Origin: Sphingomonas alpina
Lineage (GTDB): Bacteria > Pseudomonadota > Alphaproteobacteria > Sphingomonadales > Sphingomonadaceae
DNA length: 64,000 bases
Reading direction: 5' to 3'
NCBI RefSeq assembly: GCF_014490665.1
Contig: NZ_CP061038.1
Location: forward strand, 1,302,001 to 1,366,000
Part shown: positions 35,375-42,269 of the stretch, one piece after another
Numbering within the stretch: the stretch's first letter is position 1
Layout of the letters: each line of letters begins with the position of its first letter
The notes under the pieces: model-generated
Told to the model about the DNA's origin: nothing
The model's database searches: none
The model's input: the letters and a program-made list of their open reading frames with translations, nothing else
Translations under genes and position numbers: made by a program

Positions 35375-36244
35375 ATGAGCAAGAAGATTCTCGGCCGTTA
35401 CGGCAATAATCGCGGCCATTGGGTGGGCGACGGCTTTCCGGTGCGCTCGCTCTTTTCGTATAACAGCCTGGGGACGCATATCAGTCCGTTCCTGCTGCTC
35501 GATTATGCCGGGCCGCATTATTTCGAACCGACCACCGATCGCCGCGGCGTCGGGCAGCATCCGCACCGCGGGTTCGAAACGGTCACCATCGTCTATGACG
35601 GCGAGGTCGAACACAGGGATTCGGCCGGCAATGGCGGCGTCATCGGTCCCGGGGACGTGCAATGGATGACGGCCGGTGGCGGTATCGTTCACGAGGAATA
35701 TCATTCACCCGCCTTCGCCAAGACCGGCGGGCCATTCCGGATGGTGCAGCTATGGGTCAACCTGCCGGCGAAGGACAAGATGGCGCCCGGCGGCTATCAG
35801 GGAATCCTGAACGCCGATATCCCGGTCGTCGACCTGCCCGGCGGGGTCGGCAAGGCGCGCATCATTGCGGGCGAGTTCGGCGGCAGGAAGGGGCCTGCAA
35901 AGACCTTCACGCCGGTCAATCTCTGGGACCTGCGGCTCAATCGCGATGCGGATATCGTGCTGGATCTGCCGGAGGGGCATACCGCCATGCTGGTCGTGCT
36001 GACCGGCCATGTCACGGTGAATGCCGCCCATGCGGTCGGCGAGGCGGAAATGCTGCTGCTGAGCCGCGAGGGAGGCGATGTGGCGATCCATGCCGATGGC
36101 GATGCGATGCTGCTGGTGCTGACCGGGGAGCGGATCGACGAACCGATCGTCGGGCATGGCCCGTTCGTCATGAACAGCGAAGCGGAAATCCACCAGGCCG
36201 TGGACGATTTCAACAGCGGCCGGTTTACGCAACTGGCAGCCTGA
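35375..36244 (+). CDS. Pirin family protein (first of two)
   Basis: A 289-residue bicupin. The N-terminal cupin shows the metal-binding set: HPHRGFETVTIVYDGEVEHRDS with two His, then a third His, and GGGIVHEE providing the last ligand. Bacterial pirins bind Fe or Ni; some (YhaK/YhhW) have quercetinase activity and respond to redox. Start at ATG 35375 with GGAG upstream. It opens an operon of pirin, pirin, OsmC, FMN reductase and OsmC divergent from a LysR regulator, which suggests a response to quinones or other electrophiles. Confidence 0.9.
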   Translation: MSKKILGRYGNNRGHWVGDGFPVRSLFSYNSLGTHISPFLLLDYAGPHYFEPTTDRRGVGQHPHRGFETVTIVYDGEVEHRDSAGNGGVIGPGDVQWMTAGGGIVHEEYHSPAFAKTGGPFRMVQLWVNLPAKDKMAPGGYQGILNADIPVVDLPGGVGKARIIAGEFGGRKGPAKTFTPVNLWDLRLNRDADIVLDLPEGHTAMLVVLTGHVTVNAAHAVGEAEMLLLSREGGDVAIHADGDAMLLVLTGERIDEPIVGHGPFVMNSEAEIHQAVDDFNSGRFTQLAA

Positions 36245-36361
36245 CCGTCCGAGTCCGGTTCCCTTCATCCGGGAACCGGATTCACCTCACCGCAATGATG
36301 TCACGCATTGCGATTATTCCGATATCATCAACAGCCAGCGCATGCCGGCGGGAGAATTGTC

Positions 36362-37264
36362 ATGATCGAGATGGTGATCGACGAGCGTCGACGCAGCCTG
36401 GGCGGCGGACTGGAAGTGGGGCGTGTCCTGCCCTTTGCGAAACGGCGAATGGTCGGGCCGTTCGTGTTCTTCGACCATATGGGGCCGCTCGATCTTGCGC
36501 CTGGCATTGATCGCTCGCTGGACGTCCGTCCGCATCCGCATATCGGTCTTTCGACCGTCACCTATCTGTTTTCCGGCGAGATCATGCACCGCGACAGCAT
36601 CGGTTCGGTGCTGCCGGTACGTCCGCAAGAGGTCAACTGGATGACCGCCGGGCGCGGGATCACGCACAGCGAGCGGTTCGAAAAGGCACGAGCGGAGGGC
36701 GATCGTCTGCACGGCATCCAGGCCTGGGTCGCACTGCCGCAAGCGGATGAGGAAACCGATCCTGCCTTCTCGCACCATGAGGGCGGCGACCTGCCGCAAT
36801 GGAGCGATGCAGGCGTGCACGGCCAGCTCATTGCCGGCAGTGCCTATGGCCTGACAGCTGCAGTGCGGACGCACTCGCCCTTATTCTACGCCCATCTGGA
36901 GATGGAACCGGGGGCAATGGCCGAAATCCCGACCGATCATTCCGAGCGCGCACTCTATGTCGCGACCGGCGCAGTGGAGTTCGACGGCGCCGAATATACG
37001 GCCGGCAAGATGCTCGTGCTGGGGCGGGATGCATCAAAGGTACGAGCTACCAGGCATGCGACGGTGATGTTGCTGGGCGGCGAGCCGCTTGGCGAACGCT
37101 TCCTTTATTGGAACTTCGTATCCTCCTCGAAAGACCGGCTGGCGCAAGCCGCAGCCGACTGGAAGGCGGGGCGGATGAAGCTGCCCGATGCCGATGATCA
37201 GGAGTTCATTCCGCTCCCCGATCTTCCGCCGCCACCGGCCGGACCATCGGGAACGGCGCAATGA
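36362..37264 (+). CDS. Pirin family protein (second of two)
   Basis: A 300-residue pirin paralogue with the cupin ligands in VRPHPHIGLSTVTYLFSGEIMHRDS and TAGRGITHSE. It is clearly divergent from the gene at 35375 (different core motifs: HIGLSTVTYL versus HRGFETVTIV), so the pair is not a recent duplication. Start at ATG 36362 with GGAG a few bases upstream; a longer frame to 36308 lacks support. The stop overlaps the OsmC start (ATGA at 37261), so they are translated together. Metal and substrate are unknown. Confidence 0.9.
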   Translation: MIEMVIDERRRSLGGGLEVGRVLPFAKRRMVGPFVFFDHMGPLDLAPGIDRSLDVRPHPHIGLSTVTYLFSGEIMHRDSIGSVLPVRPQEVNWMTAGRGITHSERFEKARAEGDRLHGIQAWVALPQADEETDPAFSHHEGGDLPQWSDAGVHGQLIAGSAYGLTAAVRTHSPLFYAHLEMEPGAMAEIPTDHSERALYVATGAVEFDGAEYTAGKMLVLGRDASKVRATRHATVMLLGGEPLGERFLYWNFVSSSKDRLAQAAADWKAGRMKLPDADDQEFIPLPDLPPPPAGPSGTAQ

Positions 37265-37680
37265 CTCCGGGCAAGGATTATATATTGAGCAAGGTCGGTG
37301 CCGTGATCGGCTCGACGCCTTACGCAGTTGCAATCGACGCGGGGGATCACCGGCTGACCGCCGACGAGCCGGTGAAGCTGGGCGGGCAGGGCAAGGGGCC
37401 GGCACCGCTCGACTTGCTGCTCTCCGCGCTTGGCGCCTGTACCGCAGCGACGCTCAAAATATATGCCGAGCGCAAGACCTGGCCGTTAGAAGGGATTGAC
37501 GTGGCGTTGACATTCATTCGCAACGATCAGGGGGACCGGATCGAGCGCAGGTTGCACGTGAAGGGACCGCTCGATGTTGCCCAGCGCGCGAAACTGGCCG
37601 ATGTCGCGGAGCGGACGCCGGTGACGTTGGTCATCAGGAACGGCGTCCCGATCGAAACTGAACTGATGGAGGGGCAGTGA
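37261..37680 (+). CDS. OsmC-family protein lacking the second catalytic cysteine
   Basis: A 139-residue OsmC/Ohr-fold protein. The first redox cysteine is present (Cys60 in LLSALGACTAATL). The second, which normally sits in a KCPVH-type motif, is replaced: the segment reads ERTPVTLVIRNG, with Thr119 at that place. OsmC/Ohr proteins reduce organic hydroperoxides using a Cys pair, so this copy may have another role. It is coupled by ATGA to the second pirin and by GTGA to the FMN reductase. A two-Cys paralogue lies 0.5 kb downstream. Confidence 0.86.
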   Translation: MTPGKDYILSKVGAVIGSTPYAVAIDAGDHRLTADEPVKLGGQGKGPAPLDLLLSALGACTAATLKIYAERKTWPLEGIDVALTFIRNDQGDRIERRLHVKGPLDVAQRAKLADVAERTPVTLVIRNGVPIETELMEGQ

Positions 37681-38237
37681 CGCGCATCATCGGCATCGCC
37701 GGCAGCCTCAGGCGCCAGTCGTTCAATCTGGGGCTGTTGCGTGCCGCGGCGGAGCTGATGCCCGATGGCGCGACGCTTGAGGTCCACACCATCAACGACA
37801 TCCCGCTCTATAATGCCGATGTGGAAGTGGCCGAGGGGCTGCCGCGCGCGGTGACCGATCTCAAGGATAAGATTGCCGCGGCCGATGGGCTGCTGCTGGC
37901 GACCCCTGAATACAACAATGGCATTCCCGGCGTATTCAAGAACAGCATCGACTGGCTGTCCCGCCCGGCGAGCGATATCGGCCGGGTGTTCGGTGCGAAA
38001 CCCGTCGCGGTGATCGGGGCGTCGCCGGGCGGGTTCGGCACGATATTGGCGCAGAATGCCTGGCTCGGCGTGCTGCGTACGCTCGGCACCAAGCCTTGGT
38101 TCGAGGGACGCCTGCTTGCTGCGCGCGCCGGCGGATCGTTCGATGCCGAAGGGCGGCTGACCGACGATGCCGTTCGCGAAAAGCTCGCCGGGTTCGTCGC
38201 CGGCTTCGTTGCATTCATCGAGGAGGGCAGATCATGA
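37677..38237 (+). CDS. NADPH-dependent FMN reductase
   Basis: A 186-residue flavodoxin-like reductase. Seen: the FMN phosphate-binding loop GSLRRQSFN near the N-terminus, the central ATPEYNNGIPGVFKNSIDWLSRP segment characteristic of NADPH-dependent FMN/quinone reductases, and the second half-site GASPGGFGT. Related enzymes reduce quinones, chromate or azo compounds by two electrons. It starts at GTG 37677, overlapping the OsmC stop, and its stop overlaps the next OsmC start at 38234. This location between two OsmC genes points to quinone/peroxide detoxification. Confidence 0.9.
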   Translation: MTRIIGIAGSLRRQSFNLGLLRAAAELMPDGATLEVHTINDIPLYNADVEVAEGLPRAVTDLKDKIAAADGLLLATPEYNNGIPGVFKNSIDWLSRPASDIGRVFGAKPVAVIGASPGGFGTILAQNAWLGVLRTLGTKPWFEGRLLAARAGGSFDAEGRLTDDAVREKLAGFVAGFVAFIEEGRS

Positions 38238-38662
38238 GTGACCTTGTCAGCGTCAGTGTCACCGAGACAGGAGAGAGCCCGTTTGCTGTCCGGATCGTGA
38301 CAGGCGGTCATATCGTCGTCGGTGACGAGCCAGCATCGATGGGGGGCGCCGATCTCGGTCCGTCACCCTATCAGCTGCTCACCGCCGCGCTGGGCGAATG
38401 TACCGCAATGACCGTGCGCTGGTTTGCGCGCCAGCGCCAATGGCCGGTGGACCATATCGCGGTGGATGTGACGCACCGGAAAGGCGCGGTCGAGGGCAGG
38501 GCGGGCATGGTCGACATCTTCCACAAGACGGTCCGGATCCGGGGCGCTGCGCTGACCGAAGAGCAGCATGAGCGGCTGATCGATGTTGCCGCGAAATGCC
38601 CGGTACACAGGACGCTCGAGGGAGGATCGTCGATCGCTACAGTGGCTGACCGGGTGGGATAG
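38234..38662 (+). CDS. OsmC-family peroxiredoxin-like protein
   Basis: A 142-residue OsmC-fold protein with both redox cysteines: Cys56 in LLTAALGECTAMTV and Cys122 in AAKCPVHRTLEG. It should reduce organic hydroperoxides. The start at 38234 overlaps the previous stop (ATGA) and has AGGAGGG upstream; an upstream open frame is a shadow. It is the last gene of the LysR-adjacent pirin/OsmC operon. The contrast with the Cys-deficient paralogue at 37261 suggests division of labour. Confidence 0.9.
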   Translation: MSDLVSVSVTETGESPFAVRIVTGGHIVVGDEPASMGGADLGPSPYQLLTAALGECTAMTVRWFARQRQWPVDHIAVDVTHRKGAVEGRAGMVDIFHKTVRIRGAALTEEQHERLIDVAAKCPVHRTLEGGSSIATVADRVG

Positions 38663-38798
38663 AGTTGCACCTCAAAGCAATGGCGCATGGATTGTTAAGT
38701 CAATAATGGTGTAGTGTCAGCCAGTTGGGCGACAGGATCACGATCACTCCATGATTGAGACTTCGAATTCGAATCCCGGTCTTGATCGCGACGGGGCC

Positions 38799-40286
38799 AT
38801 GATATTGGGACACCTCCTCCGATTCCGGCGGACATTCGTACTGGGCCTGGCACTGCTGTCGGCCTCCTGCAGCAGCACGACCGGCAATCCCGCACCCCCG
38901 AAGAATCAATCGCCGGCGGAGTTGCCGCAGCAGACGTCGACCATCGTCGTCCCGATCAGCGTCGGGCTCGCCGATCTGGAAGCGGGCCTCAACCAGCGCA
39001 CGCCGCAGACCCTGTGGAAGATCGACGAATTCGTGCCGAGTTGCGTGCCGGCTCAGCGCTTGAAGGTGTTCGGCAAGAAGCTGAAAGTCACGCCGACCCT
39101 GCACTGCCGGATCGCCGGGCAAGTGACGCGCGGGCGGATCAGCCTGAGCGGCAGCGGCGATGTGCTCACGATCACCATGCCGATCCGCGCCGCAATCAGC
39201 GCGAAGAATGTCGGCGGCATCATCAAGCAGGAAACGGCGACCGGCGCCGCCATCGTCCGGGCGCAGGCGAAACTGTCGGTCGATCGGCGCTGGTCGCCGG
39301 TGGCGAAGGTCAACATCGCCTATGACTGGACCGATCCACCCGGCATCGATTTCCTCGGCCAGAGGATCCGTTTCACCAGCAAGGCCGACGCCAAGCTGAA
39401 GTCGGTGGTCGCCAACCTCGAGCGCGATCTGCCCAAGGAGCTTGCCAAACTCCGCATGCACGATCGTTTGCAGGGCCTGTGGAAACAGGGCTTCGCCTCG
39501 ATCCTGCTCAACCGCGAGCGCCCGCCGGTCTGGATGCGGGTAACGCCGCGCGAGCTGGGCTTCGAAGGGTATCGCGTCTCCGGCCGCACGCTCGAAATGA
39601 CCCTCGCGGCGCAGGCCCTGACCGAGACGTTCGTGGGTGATCGTCCGGCTGACCCAACGCCCACGCCGTTGCCGCCGCCATCACCCCGTTATGGATCCAA
39701 GGGCCTGCGCTTCTTCATTCCGGTTCTCGCGGACTATGCGCAGCTTGAGCCGGTGGTCGAACGCGCGCTGGTGAGGCGGGCAAAGAAGGGGATCAGTCTG
39801 ACCGGCATCGGGCCGGTCGATGCGGAATTCGGCAAGGTGACCATCTATGCCACGGATGGCGGCCGTCTGGCGGTCGGAATACAGGCCAAGGTCCAGCAGC
39901 GCAGCGGCATCCGCGCTACTACCAGCGGCGTGATCTGGCTGTCCGCCATTCCCTATAATGAGACGAATTCACAGCGGGTGCTGGTCCGCGACCTGAAGAT
40001 CGCCGGGCAGGCCGACAGTCGTGTCGTCAACCTGTTGTTCTCGCTGTTCGAGGATCCGTCGGTCCTGGAGGGGATACGCGCATCGTTGACGCATGATTTT
40101 GGCGGCGATTATCAGAAGGTCCTCCTCGCGGCGCGGAAAGCGATTGCCGGCCACCGCGAAGGCGATTTCGTGTTTGCCGCCAATGTGTCCACCGTGACGA
40201 ACGGAACCCTGAAGGTCACGGGCGAGGGATTGTTCATGCCGGTCCAAGCCAGCGGGCAGGCCAGCATTTCCTACAAGCCGCGCTAG
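38799..40286 (+). CDS. DUF4403 family lipoprotein
   Basis: About 495 residues from ATG 38799 (ACGGGG upstream), which places a lipoprotein signal peptide at the very start: FVLGLALLSASC, the lipobox being LSAS-Cys. After a Pro-rich linker the rest is a beta-rich DUF4403 body with repeated elongated modules (e.g. SVGLADLEAGLNQRTPQTLW, and later GLRFFIPVLADY). DUF4403 proteins are predicted lipid-binding (TULIP-like) tubular domains in the periplasm; their ligand is unknown. It converges on the alpha/beta hydrolase, with a palindromic terminator between. Confidence 0.8.
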   Translation: MILGHLLRFRRTFVLGLALLSASCSSTTGNPAPPKNQSPAELPQQTSTIVVPISVGLADLEAGLNQRTPQTLWKIDEFVPSCVPAQRLKVFGKKLKVTPTLHCRIAGQVTRGRISLSGSGDVLTITMPIRAAISAKNVGGIIKQETATGAAIVRAQAKLSVDRRWSPVAKVNIAYDWTDPPGIDFLGQRIRFTSKADAKLKSVVANLERDLPKELAKLRMHDRLQGLWKQGFASILLNRERPPVWMRVTPRELGFEGYRVSGRTLEMTLAAQALTETFVGDRPADPTPTPLPPPSPRYGSKGLRFFIPVLADYAQLEPVVERALVRRAKKGISLTGIGPVDAEFGKVTIYATDGGRLAVGIQAKVQQRSGIRATTSGVIWLSAIPYNETNSQRVLVRDLKIAGQADSRVVNLLFSLFEDPSVLEGIRASLTHDFGGDYQKVLLAARKAIAGHREGDFVFAANVSTVTNGTLKVTGEGLFMPVQASGQASISYKPR

Positions 40287-40288
40287 TT

Positions 40289-40303
40289 CGCCGGGTACCG
40301 GCG
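40289..40303. terminator. Bidirectional terminator-like hairpin
   Basis: CGCCGG and CCGGCG around a GTA loop lie exactly between two convergent genes (stops at 40286 and 40310). It is short and GC-rich with no T-run, so termination strength is uncertain. Confidence 0.45.
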
Positions 40304-40309
40304 GTTGGC

Positions 40310-41632
40310 TCAGATATATTCGTCGATCCAGTCGAACAGTCGGTGGTCGCTCACCGCGGCCGCGCCCTCCTGGCAATGCAGCAGGCCCGTATCCTCGGCC
40401 TCGAACAGCATGAAGGTCTTGGGGCAGCGCAGCGCGTCATAGAGCTGCCGCGCCTGGCCGACGCTGGTGGTCTCGCCGCTGCCGTCCATCACGAGCGTGC
40501 GTGCCTTGATCCTGCGAACCGAGTCGACATTTGAATATCGCCGGAGTTCGAAGAGCAGTGCCGATGGCGATCCGACGCCGTGCTTGGCCATGGCATCGCG
40601 CATGAACCAGCGAATGAGCTGCTGCTGATCCATCAGAGCGCGTATTTCGCGATCGAAGCGTGCGGGATCGCTGTCCAGCAGAGGCAGCAATTCCGGAATA
40701 TAGATCTCGAGCTGCTCGAAGGTCGATGCGCCCCAATCGAGAACGCCGGGATTGGCGACGATCAGCTTGATGCGATGCTCGAACGCCGCGGCGCGCGGCA
40801 CGAGTGCGCCGCCCATGCTCCAGCCGAGCAAGCCAATCCGCTTCCGGTCGACCCCGGCGATCCGCTCGGCAAAGTCGATCATCGGCGAGACGACGCGTTC
40901 CCAGTCATGGCGGAATGGCAAACCCTGCGCCCGCAATGCCATGCCCTGGCCGGGGCTGTGCACGAACAGGGCATGATAGCCGCGCTCGAGCGCATCGTCG
41001 CAGATGTGCTTGCTCGCTTCCGGCCAGGCGTCGCGGCCCTGTTGCAGGATGATGAGTGGCGCATCGCCGCGTGCGCGTGGCGAGCGCAGGAAATAGCCGG
41101 GCAAGGCAGTGTTTTCATAGGGTATCTGTACTGGCTGTGCCGGCCAGCGCAGCAATCGCACTGCCTGGCGATAGGCGTCGGACGAACGCTGGGCCGCGTC
41201 GCGATTGCTGGAGTGACTGGGCTCCGGATGGTGCATGACCACCTGGCGGTAATAGGTCGCGGCACGCAGATAGGCTTTGCCGGCGCTTGTCCGACGATCC
41301 TGCTGCTCGCTCGCCCGGGCCGTTCGCTCGACGCGCTGCGCCGTGTTCATCCATTCGCGTGGCCAGCTCCAATCGTCGGTGCCGTCGATCCGGACTCCGG
41401 TATCGAGGACTTCGCCGATGTCGGCGCTTCCCGAATAGGTGGTTCCGAGTGCATGCAGGAGCTGGCTGTTCATCACGCCGTCCTCGAACAGCCCCAGATC
41501 ATACCAGGGCGATCGGGGAGTCTTTCTGGCTTGCCATCCCGGCGCCGCGATGGTGGCGCGGTCGGCGTTGAACAGCGCCACCGCAAGCCCCGCGGCCTGG
41601 ATGAGTCGCCTGCGTTCGATCGGTGTTGCCAT
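40310..41632 (-). CDS. Alpha/beta-fold hydrolase, Tat-type signal
   Basis: A 440-residue serine hydrolase. The N-terminus (ERRRLIQAAGLAVALF) carries a twin-arginine-like motif and hydrophobic stretch, so export is possible. The nucleophile elbow is GWSMGG, the oxyanion region is around IILQQGRDAWPE, and the later catalytic Asp is probably in VMDGSGE. The layout with a helical N-terminal lid (about residues 60-150) resembles the FrsA/2,6-dihydroxypseudooxynicotine hydrolase group of C-C or ester hydrolases. Substrate unknown. Upstream, on the other strand, lies the octamer array before the TonB receptor. Confidence 0.82.
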   Translation of the reverse strand: MATPIERRRLIQAAGLAVALFNADRATIAAPGWQARKTPRSPWYDLGLFEDGVMNSQLLHALGTTYSGSADIGEVLDTGVRIDGTDDWSWPREWMNTAQRVERTARASEQQDRRTSAGKAYLRAATYYRQVVMHHPEPSHSSNRDAAQRSSDAYRQAVRLLRWPAQPVQIPYENTALPGYFLRSPRARGDAPLIILQQGRDAWPEASKHICDDALERGYHALFVHSPGQGMALRAQGLPFRHDWERVVSPMIDFAERIAGVDRKRIGLLGWSMGGALVPRAAAFEHRIKLIVANPGVLDWGASTFEQLEIYIPELLPLLDSDPARFDREIRALMDQQQLIRWFMRDAMAKHGVGSPSALLFELRRYSNVDSVRRIKARTLVMDGSGETTSVGQARQLYDALRCPKTFMLFEAEDTGLLHCQEGAAAVSDHRLFDWIDEYI

Positions 41633-41729
41633 GTCTCTGTTTCTCCGTGCGGGTTGCCGGCAAGCTAGCGACCGCGTCGCGCGAGCGGATAACGCGGGGG
41701 TTTCAAGAGATGACGAAATGTGACCATCT

Positions 41730-41887
41730 CCGCTGTTCCGCCAAAAAATAAAAAACCACCCCTGTTAAGTTGGATTTCCGGTCCGGATTTCTGTTTGATT
41801 TTCAGGTGCTTATGCCTTTTTACCGCTGTTATGAATAACAGGGGTCGGCTAAGGCGTAACAGCGGTCGAACAGCGGTCGAACAGCGG
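41730..41887. promoter_or_regulatory. Array of seven AACAG(C/G)GG octamers
   Basis: The octamer occurs at 41730-41737, 41759-41766 and 41823-41830 (reverse orientation) and at 41837-41844, 41858-41865, 41869-41876 and 41880-41887 (forward). The last three are spaced 11 bp start to start and the one before 21 bp, i.e. in helical phase. The third and fourth copies form the palindrome CTGTTA-TGAA-TAACAG. The array lies in the 637-base gap before the TonB receptor. Spacing of 11 bp recalls OmpR/PhoB-type tandem sites. Confidence 0.65.
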
Positions 41888-42089
41888 GGTTCGATCGGCC
41901 GATTGTCTTCATCATGAGAAAGAGCGCGGCGGAAACCCGGTCAGGGTCTCGTCCGGTGCGACCCTGCCATGAGCGATATAGACCTTGAATCAGTCGCGAG
42001 GCGTTCGGGTCAGCGGCTTGGGCAACCTGTCGCTCGTTCGCGGCCGGGTCGGCGAGGCGGGTCTAAGGACCGAAGGATTTTTGTCTCAC

Positions 42090-42118
42090 TTGAGATTAAA
42101 ACGCCCATTCAGGATTAA
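42090..42118 (+). promoter_or_regulatory. Candidate promoter of the TonB receptor gene
   Basis: TTGAGA (42090-42095) and GATTAA (42113-42118) are separated by 17 bp in an A/T-richer stretch about 150 bases before the start codon. Sequence match only; the rest of the gap (41888-42269) shows no gene. Confidence 0.3.
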
Positions 42119-42269
42119 ATTCTCTTGTCGGGAGTATAAAAGCGTGATTTGTCTCGGATGCGCACTGAATGCGGCCGGGCTGGCCGAAAATGAGGAATCG
42201 ATCCTCCAAAGAACCCGCGAGCCACGAGGCTGGCAGGCAGCCCGTCGAGACAAAAAAAGGGGAAGAGGG

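Noticed and set aside
41858..41887. Iteron-type replication origin suggested by 11-bp direct repeats
   Set aside because: No rep gene, no DnaA boxes or A/T-rich unwinding region recognised, and chromosomal genes all around; a regulator array is simpler.
41915..41990. Possible fourth copy of the structured repeat (ATGAGAAAGAGCGCGGCGG...)
   Set aside because: Only the GAGAAAGAGCGC block matches; the long hairpin, TTGAATCG block and A/T tail are missing, so it is probably coincidental.
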